DNA from: CAMUQR01 sp963526735
GTDB lineage: Bacteria > Patescibacteriota > Saccharimonadia > Saccharimonadales > Saccharimonadaceae
DNA length: 64,000 nt
Assembly: GCA_963526735.1 (NCBI GenBank)
Contig: CAURNU010000004.1
Location: forward strand, 1 to 64,000
Direction: 5' to 3'
Part shown: in pieces, positions 42,803-52,600 of the stretch
Layout: the number at the start of each line of letters is the position of its first letter
How positions within the stretch are numbered: position 1 is the stretch's first letter
Notes under the pieces: generated by a model
Database searches by the model: none
What the model saw: the letters and a program-made list of their open reading frames with translations, nothing else
Told to the model about the DNA's origin: nothing
Made by a program: the position numbers and the translations under genes

Positions 42803-43747
42803 ATGCTAAAAGTCGAAAAAATATTTGCTGAGAATATTAAGAGAATCATCAGCGAAGGTAATAATGATTATGGACTCAAGGTACGCGGTCGTTACGCCAG
42901 TGATAAAATACCGGCTCACACACATTTCATCACACAGGTGAGTGAAACCTATGATATTGGAGCGGGTGAATTACCAATCACTTGCCTAAGACCAATCGCT
43001 GTTAAAAAAGCGATTGGCGAAATCTTATGGATTTACCAAGATCAATCTAATGATCTTGATCTACTCCTTGATAAATACGGAGTAGACTGGTGGGATAGCT
43101 GGGATATCGGCGATCGCACCATTGGACAAGCCTACGGCGCTGTTATAAAGCGCTATGATTTAATACGTAAATTTCTTGATGAATTGCGCAATAACCCATT
43201 CAAACGTCGACACATTATCAACTTGTGGCAGTACCAAGACATGTCCGAACCGCATGGTCTCGACCCATGCGCTTATGAGACAATCTGGTCCGTCCGCATA
43301 GTCAACAATAGAAGGTTTCTGGACATGACGCTAATACAGCGTAGCTCAGATTATTTAGTCGCTGGCCACATCAATAAGTTACAATACGTAGCACTCATGA
43401 TGATGGTGGCACGCCATTGCAGGTTTGAGTTGGGCAATTTCTGCCATTTTGTGCAAAATCTGCACATTTATGACCGACATTTACACCAAGCAGAAAAGCT
43501 CCTGGAGCGCTATAACAAGTATAAACGTTATTTCAATACGGTGAAATCTGCTCATCCTCATACTCCAGATGTAGTTTTGTTTCAAGATAAGCATTCTGAC
43601 TGTATTGACGATGTGCGACTTGCGCAACAACCAAAATTAGTGTTAAATCCATCAAAAGTCGAATTTCAAGATATCGAAATCACGGATTTTGAGCTAATTG
43701 ATTACCATCCAGACAAGCCAGTTGATAAATTTGATATAGCAGTTTAG
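42803..43747 (+). CDS. thyA: Thymidylate synthase (Bacillus ThyA/phage-like class)
   Basis: Converts dUMP to dTMP using methylene-tetrahydrofolate. 314 residues. The active Cys is in DPCAYETIWSVR, like the PCVYETQW of the B. subtilis ThyA class and unlike the PPCH of E. coli. Phosphate-binding RRHIINLW and NLHIYDRHL are present. The nucleotide region reads QRSSDYLVAGHINKLQYV, diverged from the usual RSxDxxLGxPFN. First of three genes for dTTP supply. Confidence 0.93.
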   Translation: MLKVEKIFAENIKRIISEGNNDYGLKVRGRYASDKIPAHTHFITQVSETYDIGAGELPITCLRPIAVKKAIGEILWIYQDQSNDLDLLLDKYGVDWWDSWDIGDRTIGQAYGAVIKRYDLIRKFLDELRNNPFKRRHIINLWQYQDMSEPHGLDPCAYETIWSVRIVNNRRFLDMTLIQRSSDYLVAGHINKLQYVALMMMVARHCRFELGNFCHFVQNLHIYDRHLHQAEKLLERYNKYKRYFNTVKSAHPHTPDVVLFQDKHSDCIDDVRLAQQPKLVLNPSKVEFQDIEITDFELIDYHPDKPVDKFDIAV

Positions 43748-43789
43748 CAGTTTAGCATTTTAGTATTTTAAATAAGGAGGAAATATACT

Positions 43790-44335
43790 ATGTCAATCAA
43801 AGCAACAATTCTGGTCGCAATGGATCAAAACCGTGCTATCGGAAAAAACAATCAACTGTTATGTGATCTCCCGAAAGATCTCAAAGCTTTCAAAGAGATG
43901 ACAATAAATCAAGTAGTGATTATGGGTCGCAAAACCCAAGAATCACTCCCTAATGGTTATCTTGATAAACGCCATAATATTGTCGTTACGCGCCATGAAA
44001 ACCTTAGTGATGATCGACTGATTATTGCCAATAGCCCGATGCGAGCTCTTCTACGTGCTAATACCATTGTTCAAAATAGCAATAACATTGCCACGGGGAT
44101 ATTCGTAATTGGTGGACAGCAAATCTACCAAGAGTTTATTAAGCAAGATTTAGTTGATGAAATTATCATCACCCAGATTTTGCATCAATTCGATAACTGT
44201 GACACTTTTTTTCCGCAACTTGAACTTGATAACTGGCGCACGGCTAGCAAGTCCGTCAAAATAACCGATGGGGACTATAAGACAGAACGTCACGTTTATG
44301 CTAGAATTAAAGCATGCACGGAAAATATATCGTAA
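43790..44335 (+). CDS. folA: Dihydrofolate reductase
   Basis: Regenerates tetrahydrofolate consumed by ThyA. 181 residues with AMDQNRAIGKNNQL, PKDLKAFKEMT (substrate region), VIMGRKTQESLP, NIVVTRHE and FVIGGQQIYQEF. AGGAGG site upstream. Its 3' end overlaps tmk by 22 bases. Confidence 0.95.
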   Translation: MSIKATILVAMDQNRAIGKNNQLLCDLPKDLKAFKEMTINQVVIMGRKTQESLPNGYLDKRHNIVVTRHENLSDDRLIIANSPMRALLRANTIVQNSNNIATGIFVIGGQQIYQEFIKQDLVDEIIITQILHQFDNCDTFFPQLELDNWRTASKSVKITDGDYKTERHVYARIKACTENIS

Positions 44336-44940
44336 TCGAAGGCACTGACGGATCAGGTAAGTCAACCGTCAGTGCCAAACTGATTGAGAAAATCAAAGAA
44401 AAGGAAGCGAATGTCTGGTCAGTCCACGAACCCGGTAGCACGCCAATCGGGGAGGCTATCCGCACTATTGTCAAAGACGCTAGTCTTGAACGCACTGCTA
44501 TGACCGAATTACTATTATTCACAGCAGCTCGTGCAGAATTAGCAGACAAGATCAGACATCAACTCGAAGCTGGTGTGTGGGTGATTTCGTCAAGAAATTA
44601 CCTATCTTCTATTGTGTATCAAGGCGCAGGACGAGGCTTAGGCATAGATTATGTTCAAAAAGTCTGTGATGATTTATTACCCGATTTTTACATTCATCCA
44701 GACTTAACAATTGTTATTGATGTCGATACTCAAACCGCGTCTGATCGTCGTCACCAGCGCGATGCCAAAGCTTCTCAGCGTGATGCCTTTGAATCGCGCG
44801 ATAAGACTTTTCAACAGAAATTAGTTGATGGTTATCGTACGATTGCCAGCAAGAAGAGCCTGCCGATACTAGACGGCCGCCATTCAATTGACCAGCTCGC
44901 TGATGAAGCTTACGAGCTGATTCGTAGTCACCTCCTTTGA
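44314..44940 (+). CDS. tmk: Thymidylate kinase
   Basis: Phosphorylates dTMP to dTDP. 208 residues with IEGTDGSGKST (P-loop), HEPGSTPIGE (dTMP-binding Glu/Arg-type loop; the usual REPGGT is changed) and SSRNYLSSIVYQG in place of the DRY motif. The ATG lies inside the end of folA, 6 bases after extended TGCTAGAAT, so it may also have its own leaderless transcript. Confidence 0.95.
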   Translation: MHGKYIVIEGTDGSGKSTVSAKLIEKIKEKEANVWSVHEPGSTPIGEAIRTIVKDASLERTAMTELLLFTAARAELADKIRHQLEAGVWVISSRNYLSSIVYQGAGRGLGIDYVQKVCDDLLPDFYIHPDLTIVIDVDTQTASDRRHQRDAKASQRDAFESRDKTFQQKLVDGYRTIASKKSLPILDGRHSIDQLADEAYELIRSHLL

Positions 44941-44954
44941 TTTTTTTAAAAAAC

Positions 44955-44982
44955 CACTCTGAATTATGTCAGGGTGTTTTTT
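44955..44982 (+). terminator. Terminator of thyA-folA-tmk
   Basis: CACTCTGA ATTATG TCAGGGTG (44955-44976, one GU pair) followed by TTTTTT. Confidence 0.88.
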
Positions 44983-44990
44983 ATTTCAGC

Positions 44991-45029
44991 AATAAAAATA
45001 CCCCACAAGGCGAGTAGGGTATTTTTATT
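44991..45029 (-). terminator. Terminator after tRNA-Lys
   Basis: AATAAAAATACCC and GGGTATTTTTATT arms with a 13-base loop. It begins at the last base of the tRNA and ends in a T run on the minus strand. Confidence 0.75.
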
Positions 45030-45105
45030 GGAGGAGCTGGAGGGGCTCGAACCCTCGACACCCTGCTTAAGAGGCAGGTGCTCTAACCAGCTGAGCTACA
45101 GCTCC
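45029..45105 (-). tRNA. tRNA-Lys (CTT)
   Basis: Cloverleaf with anticodon loop CTCTTAA (CTT), T-loop TTCGAGC, discriminator T and encoded CCA. Confidence 0.93.
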
Positions 45106-45117
45106 AGAACGCTGATT

Positions 45118-45146
45118 ATTATACACCCAAACTCTGTTTTTTTCAA
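45118..45146 (-). promoter_or_regulatory. Promoter of tRNA-Lys
   Basis: TTGAAA (45141-45146), 17 bases and TATAAT (45118-45123) on the minus strand. It lies between the murA stop and the tRNA. Confidence 0.8.
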
Positions 45147-45156
45147 GGTTTTATCG

Positions 45157-46683
45157 CTAATAAAGCATCTCAATATCCGCACCCAGCGAATTAAGACGGC
45201 GCGCAAAATCCTCATATCCCCGATTAATAGAATAGACGTTACGCAAAATTGACTCACCTTTGGCAGCTAGCATACCAAGCATAATCACCACCGCTGGACG
45301 CAAGGCAGGTGGAGTGACAATTTCGGCTGGACGAAAATCAGTCACACCTTCGATATAAATACGATGTGGATCGAGTAATTGGTTACGGACATTAAGCTTT
45401 GATAATTCTGTCAGATAAATCGCCCGATTCTCATACACCCAATCATGAATCAAAGTTCGACCTTGCGCCTTAGCGGCAATAATCGCAAAAAACGGCAAGT
45501 TATCGATATTTAGTCCAGGAAATGGCATTGGATGGATTTTATCAATTGGCGCGACCAGCTGTGATTTATAGAGTTTGATGTCGACGAGCTTAGTTTGGCC
45601 ATTGCGCGATAAATAAACCGGCGATTGATCGAACTTCAACCCCATTGTGCGCAAAGTCTCTAATTCTATTTCCAAAAAATCAATTGGCGCTCGACGAATT
45701 TCAATTTCTGAATCAGTCACAATTCCAGCCGCGATAAAACTCATCGCCTCGATTGGATCTTCGCTAATTTCGTATTCTACATCGCGATTAATATCGGCCT
45801 TGCCATAGACTGTCAGATGAGTGGTGCCGATACCATCAATTCGGATACCTACCTGTTGCAGATAAAAACAAATATCTTGCACCATATAGTTCGGGCTAGC
45901 ATTGTGAATGTGTGTAATTGCGTCTTTTGAGGCAGCCGCAAACAGAATATTTTCCGTCACGGTATCACCTCGCTCAGTCATCACGATTGTTTTTTCGGTT
46001 ATTCGTGGATCAGTGACAGTCGCGTGATAAAAATCATTCTTGGTTTCGATCGCCAAACCAAACTCACGCAGTCCCGCCAAATGCGGTTCCACCGTGCGCT
46101 TGCCGAGGTTGCAACCACCAGCGTAAGGCATCTTAAACTTCGGATAATTATTCATGATCGCACCCATCATCATCAACACACTACGAGTGCGTTTGGCGGC
46201 GACAATGTCCATCTCGTCGAGTTTTAGCTTCATTGGTGGAGTAATTTCCAAATCAGCACCACCGTTAATCCAACGCAGTTTCACACCAATACTCTCAAGC
46301 ACTTCGATGATGCGATTTACTTCCTCGATATGTGGTACGTTTTTCAGAGTCGTACGACCTTTATTAATTAAACAACCACACAATAAGCCCACCGCGGCAT
46401 TTTTTGATGAACGAATTTCGATCGCGCCGGTCAGTTCTCGACCACCGTTAATCTTGAAATGAACTGTACCTTTTTTATTAAAAGCCAGAAGCTCAACGTG
46501 CAGAGCTTCCGAGATTTTTTCAATCATCTCGATACTTAGATTCTGATTACCATTTTCGATGCGATTAACAGCTGATTGCGAGGTGCCAATTTTTTTCGCC
46601 AGTTCCGCCTGGGTCATCTGTCGCCAAGCGCGCGTTTGACCAATTAACTCACCAATCTTTAGTTTATAATTTGAGGGTTCCAT
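45157..46683 (-). CDS. murA: XRE-type HTH fused to UDP-GlcNAc enolpyruvyl transferase
   Basis: First committed step of peptidoglycan synthesis. 508 residues: an XRE helix-turn-helix (about 5-65, LAKKIGTSQSAVNRIENG) joined to a full MurA domain (about 75-508). The catalytic Lys is in RSSKNAAVG and the catalytic Cys in AGGCNLGKR. Normal MurA is about 420 residues, so the extra length is the DNA-binding domain. ATG 46683 is chosen because GGAG lies 9 bases upstream; an ATG two codons earlier is only 3 bases from it. The HTH suggests the enzyme may sense its substrate and control genes, perhaps its own; an inverted repeat covers its promoter. Confidence 0.93.
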   Translation of the reverse strand: MEPSNYKLKIGELIGQTRAWRQMTQAELAKKIGTSQSAVNRIENGNQNLSIEMIEKISEALHVELLAFNKKGTVHFKINGGRELTGAIEIRSSKNAAVGLLCGCLINKGRTTLKNVPHIEEVNRIIEVLESIGVKLRWINGGADLEITPPMKLKLDEMDIVAAKRTRSVLMMMGAIMNNYPKFKMPYAGGCNLGKRTVEPHLAGLREFGLAIETKNDFYHATVTDPRITEKTIVMTERGDTVTENILFAAASKDAITHIHNASPNYMVQDICFYLQQVGIRIDGIGTTHLTVYGKADINRDVEYEISEDPIEAMSFIAAGIVTDSEIEIRRAPIDFLEIELETLRTMGLKFDQSPVYLSRNGQTKLVDIKLYKSQLVAPIDKIHPMPFPGLNIDNLPFFAIIAAKAQGRTLIHDWVYENRAIYLTELSKLNVRNQLLDPHRIYIEGVTDFRPAEIVTPPALRPAVVIMLGMLAAKGESILRNVYSINRGYEDFARRLNSLGADIEMLY

Positions 46684-46708
46684 TGTCATCTTCTCCGTTT
46701 TTAATAAA

Positions 46709-46743
46709 ATATCACCACCGAGATAATATACTTATGGTGATAT
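46709..46743 (-). promoter_or_regulatory. Candidate operator over the murA promoter
   Basis: Perfect 9-bp inverted repeat ATATCACCA (46709-46717) and TGGTGATAT (46735-46743) with a 17-base spacer. The spacer contains TATATT (minus strand, 46725-46730), the best -10 candidate for murA. The spacing suits a dimeric or tetrameric HTH protein. Confidence 0.6.
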
Positions 46744-46797
46744 ATTAAACTATAAACTCATTATAACTAAAAATAGCTGTGAGTGCAAGAGCTTATT

Positions 46798-49200
46798 TTA
46801 AGCTTCAAGCACTGCCTGCAGATCAGCGAGCGAGATTTCAATCACTCGTTGATCACTCACTGCACCAGCAATAATCGATTTAGCGACAATATTTTCGACT
46901 GATTTTTGAATAATTCGTCGCATTGGACGAGCACCTAATTGCGGGTCATAACCTTTGTCTACTAGATAACTTTTGGCCTCATCACTAACTGAAACTTGGA
47001 TTTTCTGATTGGTGAGGTTTTTGTTGAGACTAGCTAAAATTAAATCAACAATCTGAAGCAGTTCTGGTTTTTCCAACGGCTTAAAAATCACAATTTCATC
47101 AAAACGATTCAAAAACTCCGGTCGGAACTGATGTGATTGAATTAAATTATTAACAAATTCTTGTTCAAAATCACTAATTTTAACACCACGACTGATATAA
47201 TCTTGAATCTCCAGTGCCCCCGCATTGGACGTCGCAATAATAATCGCATCACGAAAACTCACTTCTTTATTGTCTTCATCACGTAAAATACCTTCATCTA
47301 ACACCTGCAATAACGTCGTCAGTACCGACGCATGAGCTTTTTCAATCTCATCAAGTAAAATCACCGAAAAAGGCTTAGTCATCACCTGTGCCGTTAGGCT
47401 GTGTGGATTCTTTGCCCCGCTCTCAATCAGGCGCGCCACATCCTCCACTGTCACAAATTCGTTTAAGTCCAAGCGAATTAAATTATCCTCGCCGTTAAAA
47501 TAAACTTCACTCAGAGCCTTGGCTAATTCGGTTTTACCGACACCAGTCGGACCAAGGAACAAAAAAGTACCGATCGGACGATTCTGATTACGCACGCCAG
47601 CCCGCGCTCGTCGCAGAGCATCACTCACCACTTGCACCGCTCGCACCTGGTTAATCATCCGCTCATGAATCAAATTTTCAAGGTCTAGAAGCTTCTGACG
47701 CTCATCAGACTGCGAAACCGCCGAGATTTTAACACCAATAGTTTTTTCGAGCGCCTGTTGCACTGACACGAACCGCACCAATCCTTGTTCGTGATAACTC
47801 GCCGCTGATTCCAGTAGCTTGATCGCCTGTCCAGGCATCGCCACATCGTGAATATAGCGACTACTCAGCCGATAAGCTTCTTTGAGCGCCTGATACATAA
47901 AAATCACCCCCAAGCGCGATTCCATTGCCACCACTTTATCCTGCAACACCAACATCGTATCCGACTGTGATGTTGGCGCCACCATGATTTTATTCAGAGC
48001 GTTAGCTAGCCCAGGTGTACGCTGAGAAATCTGCAAGAAATGCTGTTCATTCATGGTCAAAATCATCCGCAAATTGCCCGCTTCGAGAATCGGTAATAAA
48101 ATATTTGTCAAATCAACCGACCCAGTCCCCTCCTCAAAGAATAATTCCGCATTATCCAGACAAACAATGATATTTTTTGCCTGATAGGCTTCACCTAAAA
48201 TACGCGCCACTAGCCCTTCGAGACCGCCACGGTCTGGAGCGGCAGCCACTAGACTAGCTGCATCCAAGATAATCACCTGACGAAAACGTAAGCTATCCGC
48301 TACTTTTGCACTGGCGTCCATCAATCGCTCCGCAAAACCCTGCACAATATTGGTCTTGCCGACGCCATAAGGCCCAACCAAAGCCACATTTTGCCGACCA
48401 CCACCCGCAAAAGTTTCAATCATGTGATTAATCACATCTTGGTGAGCGGGAATCTTTGCCGAGAGTAGGCGCTGACCAGACAACGCCTCGGAAATATTAT
48501 GCCCAAACCGACGCAACAACGGAATATAGCCAAATGACCAATCACGAGCAATCCCACCAGTTTTGACAAACTGACCAGCCTGATTTTTTAAAGCATGCAA
48601 ATAATCATGCCAGCGCACCCCTTGTAGTAAATCATCATAATCCAGTTGAATTTGTGCCAAAATACCCTGATAACCCGGAAAGTTCTTAATAATAGCTAGC
48701 GCCAAACAACCTCCGGAAATCGTGCGCGAACCAGTTTGTTCGCGAATAGCGATGGCATCACGCCAGATTTGCTCGGTATCAGCCGAGTTTTTAGAGGCAA
48801 TTTCTTGAAAAAACCTCACTCCCGTACCAAAGCGTAGTCCAATAAAAATCCCACTCGAGGTTGTACCGACGATGGTTGCGATATCATATGGCGACGGATT
48901 ATCGGGCAACCGACCAAGCACACTACTTGATAAAACATCATCTACTGTCTGGTGTTCATTTTCGATAATTTCCAAGCGATATAGATTATAACGCCACCAT
49001 TGATACACCATCACTGGTACACTCGTCATACCGAGCGCTAACCAACCAAGTGAATCTTTAATCACAATTAGACTAATGCCAGAGATAACTAATCCAAACG
49101 CCATAACTTTAAGCATTAAGCGCCACACTGGGCTAATACCCACCGTCAAGCGTGCTTTGCGTGATCGCAGTGAGTTATGGTTATATCGCGGTTCAATCAT
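46798..49200 (-). CDS. Membrane-anchored ClpB/ClpC-like AAA+ ATPase
   Basis: 800 residues. Two membrane segments (about 27-48 and 50-67), a Clp-N-like helical region (about 85-200), then two AAA+ modules. Module 1 has GPYGVGKT at 276-283, but its Walker B reads CLDNAE, with Asn350 in place of the catalytic Glu. Module 2 is intact: GPTGVGKT at 550-557, LLDEIE, FRPEFLNRFD. A ClpB-type C-terminal domain follows. No ClpP-binding IGF/LGF loop was found, so protein remodelling at the membrane is more likely than proteolysis. ATG 49200 overlaps the upstream stop by 4 bases; the longer frame is rejected. Confidence 0.88.
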   Translation of the reverse strand: MIEPRYNHNSLRSRKARLTVGISPVWRLMLKVMAFGLVISGISLIVIKDSLGWLALGMTSVPVMVYQWWRYNLYRLEIIENEHQTVDDVLSSSVLGRLPDNPSPYDIATIVGTTSSGIFIGLRFGTGVRFFQEIASKNSADTEQIWRDAIAIREQTGSRTISGGCLALAIIKNFPGYQGILAQIQLDYDDLLQGVRWHDYLHALKNQAGQFVKTGGIARDWSFGYIPLLRRFGHNISEALSGQRLLSAKIPAHQDVINHMIETFAGGGRQNVALVGPYGVGKTNIVQGFAERLMDASAKVADSLRFRQVIILDAASLVAAAPDRGGLEGLVARILGEAYQAKNIIVCLDNAELFFEEGTGSVDLTNILLPILEAGNLRMILTMNEQHFLQISQRTPGLANALNKIMVAPTSQSDTMLVLQDKVVAMESRLGVIFMYQALKEAYRLSSRYIHDVAMPGQAIKLLESAASYHEQGLVRFVSVQQALEKTIGVKISAVSQSDERQKLLDLENLIHERMINQVRAVQVVSDALRRARAGVRNQNRPIGTFLFLGPTGVGKTELAKALSEVYFNGEDNLIRLDLNEFVTVEDVARLIESGAKNPHSLTAQVMTKPFSVILLDEIEKAHASVLTTLLQVLDEGILRDEDNKEVSFRDAIIIATSNAGALEIQDYISRGVKISDFEQEFVNNLIQSHQFRPEFLNRFDEIVIFKPLEKPELLQIVDLILASLNKNLTNQKIQVSVSDEAKSYLVDKGYDPQLGARPMRRIIQKSVENIVAKSIIAGAVSDQRVIEISLADLQAVLEA

Positions 49201-49574
49201 AGCGTCACTCCCATAGCCAGTAAGACCGCTCCAATAATCGGCAATGAGGGTGCCATCAGCCATAAAATAATTTTTAATATATCAATTACAATTGTTGTAA
49301 AAATAACAATAATTGCAAAAAGCAGAACCGTTGAACGAATTAAACCACCGATAAAACGAGCAATTAGTTTATCAAGACCAGCACGAATTTTATCATCAAG
49401 TGATTGTCCGCCAGCCGAATATGAATCAATTAACCGAAACGGTGTAAACAACGTCTTAATCAATAATCCTACCGAGAAGAAATCGGTGATTTTCGCCAAC
49501 TGCAGTCCCAGGCGTTGCATAAAGCCCTTGAGACCATCAGCATACCACCAGCTAATAAAATCGACAAATAGCAT
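49197..49574 (-). CDS. Small membrane partner of the Clp-like ATPase
   Basis: 125 residues. An amphipathic region (about 1-60) is followed by two membrane segments (about 75-100 and 102-122). It is joined to the ATPase gene by an ATGA overlap. ATG 49574 is chosen because TATAAT (49581-49586, extended TGT) lies 6 bases upstream; an in-frame extension to 49637 would start before the promoter. Family not recognised. Confidence 0.8.
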   Translation of the reverse strand: MLFVDFISWWYADGLKGFMQRLGLQLAKITDFFSVGLLIKTLFTPFRLIDSYSAGGQSLDDKIRAGLDKLIARFIGGLIRSTVLLFAIIVIFTTIVIDILKIILWLMAPSLPIIGAVLLAMGVTL

Positions 49575-49619
49575 AAGCTTATTATAACAAATCCGACGCC
49601 TAGTCGCTAGCATATAAGC

Positions 49620-49653
49620 AAAAACCCATCCAGGCAACTTACCTAGATGGGTT
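49620..49653 (-). terminator. Terminator of the LRR adhesin
   Basis: A 12-bp stem (49642-49653 with 49623-49634, one GU pair), 7-base loop and T run on the minus strand. Confidence 0.9.
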
Positions 49654-49682
49654 TTAGGATATGTCGTAGACCAATGATGAGA

Positions 49683-52600
49683 TTATTGACGCTTCAGTTT
49701 CTTCACTGCTACTGCAATCACTGTAACTGGCAAGCTAATTAGCGCTGCTAGCAGACCAGTTTTAGCCTGTTTTTGATAGCCAGTGTTTGGTGATTTTGGA
49801 TATTTAGCCTCAACTTCAGCCTTGCGCTTATTGTAAGCCGTTTTAATTGTAGCAAGAGTAGCTTGGAATTGGGCTTTTTTCGCTGGCTCATCAACTTGGT
49901 TAATTAAACGCTCCAAATTAGCAAGATCGATATTGAACAATTGATCATTAGCTAAACTTGGTAAACGATCAATCTCTTGTTGTGCCGCTATCAGAGCGCT
50001 ATCCATTGCTTGCTGAGCTTGATTTTCTTGCAAGACAGCTTCTGGTTTAGCGTTTTGCAAAGCCAACACAGCAGCACGAACTTCAGCAACAGTCGGATTT
50101 GAATTATTGTTGATTGCGCGACCACCATCAAGCGCACGACGGAAGCCAGTCTTACCTTTAAGATAGTCAGGTTCCGCATCAGCCGTATTTAAGGCCGTCA
50201 CTAGAGCAGATTTATCAGCACGTAGTGCATCAATCGCCTGTTGTAGGGAGATAGTTGCACTTAAAATTTGATTTGAACCAGCCTGAGCTGCATCACGAGT
50301 CGGAATCACATCGTTAATTTTAGTTAATAACGCATTCTTAGTCTCAGTTGTCATACCATCAATAGTCGCTGGATCCTGCGCCTTCGCGATTAAATCACGT
50401 AAGGCTTGTTTTTGATCAGCTAATTTTTGCCTCAAACCATCAAGCTTAGCTTGTAGCTCAGCTTTTTTGGCTGGATCCTGAACAGCATTAATTTTGTTCT
50501 GAGAAGCGGTGATTGATGCTGGTGATAAATCAGCAGTCGTTTGAGCTAATTCTTGTTCAGCCTGGTTTTGCTTAGCAACTTCAGCTTGCTTAGCGGTACG
50601 AATGGCATTTTTTAAACCAGATGTTGCTTGCTGAATTTGTGGTTTGGTGGCTGACGGCAAAGCCTTAACCCGATCAGCTTCGGTTTTAGCAGCTTGGACC
50701 GCTGGGTCATTCTTAATATAATCCGGCTGGTCATTATGCTCGGCAATAGCCTGATCAAGTGCAGTTTCGTCAACTTCTAATTGAGTAATAGCTTGATTTA
50801 AGGCATTGAGTGTAACTTCTATAGTCTGCTGTGGAGTTTTTTCAGCCATCGCCTGTTTAGCCTGGTTCAAGGCTTGTTGCAATCGAGCCACTGACGCGGT
50901 AGTCATACCATCAGTCGTAACTGGATTTTCGGCATTGGCAATTGCATTTTGCAAATTATTTTTAGTGTTATCATAAACTTGTTTAGCAGTCTGGAGACGA
51001 CCTGTTAGTTGTGCTTTTTTCACAGGATCTTTAACTTCGTTGATTTTAGCTTCAGCTTGGTCAAAGACATAAACAGCTTTATCAGTTTCAGCTTTGACAA
51101 CGACCTCTTCAGCGGCTGTTTGACGATCTTGCTCAGCTCGACGCACTGACTGAATTGCGTTATTTAAATCTTGAACCGCCTGGGCTACTTGCGCTTTAGT
51201 TGGATTTTCAAGAGCCATAATGCGATCAGCTTCAGCTTTTTTGGCAACTACTTCAGGGTCATTTTTAACATAGCCTGGCTCGCTTAGCACAGAGTTTATT
51301 AATGTCTGGAGGGCTGTCTTATCCGTACGCAAACCATCAATAGCAGTTTGCAAGGCATTGAGCGCCGTCTCGATCATTTCTTGAGAGGCGTTGGTGTTAG
51401 CCTTGACAGCGTCAGCTGATTGGATGGCGTTTTGGAGTTGCGCTACAGTTGCAGGGCTAGCACCATCGGTCGTTGCTGGATTTTTAGCACGATCAAGAAG
51501 TTGATTTAATTCGTCTTTTTTAGCATTATAAGCGTCCTCAACTGGTTGAAGTTGGCGCAAAAGAGCGTTGCGTTTTTGGCCGTCTTTGATAGCGTTAATC
51601 TTATCTTTAACATCTTGAATTGCACTTGGAGTACGTGCTGCTTTTTTGTCGTCACCCTTAATCGTATCAAGTGCATCAGATGCGGCTTTTTGACGTTCAG
51701 TTTCGGCTTTATTTGCGTCTTCGATAGCCTTAATTAAATCTCGAGCCGCCCGATCAACAGTTTCAGGAGTTTTCGCAGGATCATTCAATACGCGATTGGC
51801 CTCTGCCAAAGCGGCCTGAACGCCTGGATCTTGCTGGACATAATCAGGCTGAGCGTTGTATCGATTAGTCGCCGCTGCTACTAGCTTGCGAGTATCGACT
51901 TCTAGCTTGCGAATTGCTTGATTGAGATCATCTAACGCTTGGTCAATTTGAGCTTGCGTGGCATCATTTTTAGCAATGATTGCTTCGGCAGCAGATTTCT
52001 TCGCCAATACCCGTTCTTTAGTTAATGCAGTGTAACCCTTTAAAGCATCTTCTGTAACACCGTTTACAATAGCTTGTAAATCATCAGCATCAGTAATTTC
52101 TACTTGACGAGTAACCGTATTGATATTGTCATGATTATCAGTCGCAGTATAAACAATTTGATATTCACCCTTGACTGGATTAGTTACATCCAAACCTTTC
52201 GCCACGGCGTCATGCGTAAAACTACGCAAGCCCGAACCACTTGGGTTATCTTCAGCACTCATGCCAGCATTAAGATCAATTGGTCGACCTTTGCGCGAGA
52301 CTAGTTTCTCAGGATTGCTTGGCGTAATAGTTGGTTTAATTGTGTCTTGTGGCAAGTTATAACTAACCATCAAAGTACCAGAGAATGGACGATTAGTGAC
52401 ATGGCCTTTAGTAAATTCTTTTTCCCAGCGAATATCAACTCTATTTCTACCATACAAGTTAATTAGCTTAATGTGAGTACCATTCGGATTTAAGCTACCG
52501 TCAGCATTAGCATTTTTTACATTGGCGGTTTCTTCTACTGGAATTATTTCGTTATCAATACCACGAATTGGGTTTTCAAATACTGGATTAGTGTCGGTAT

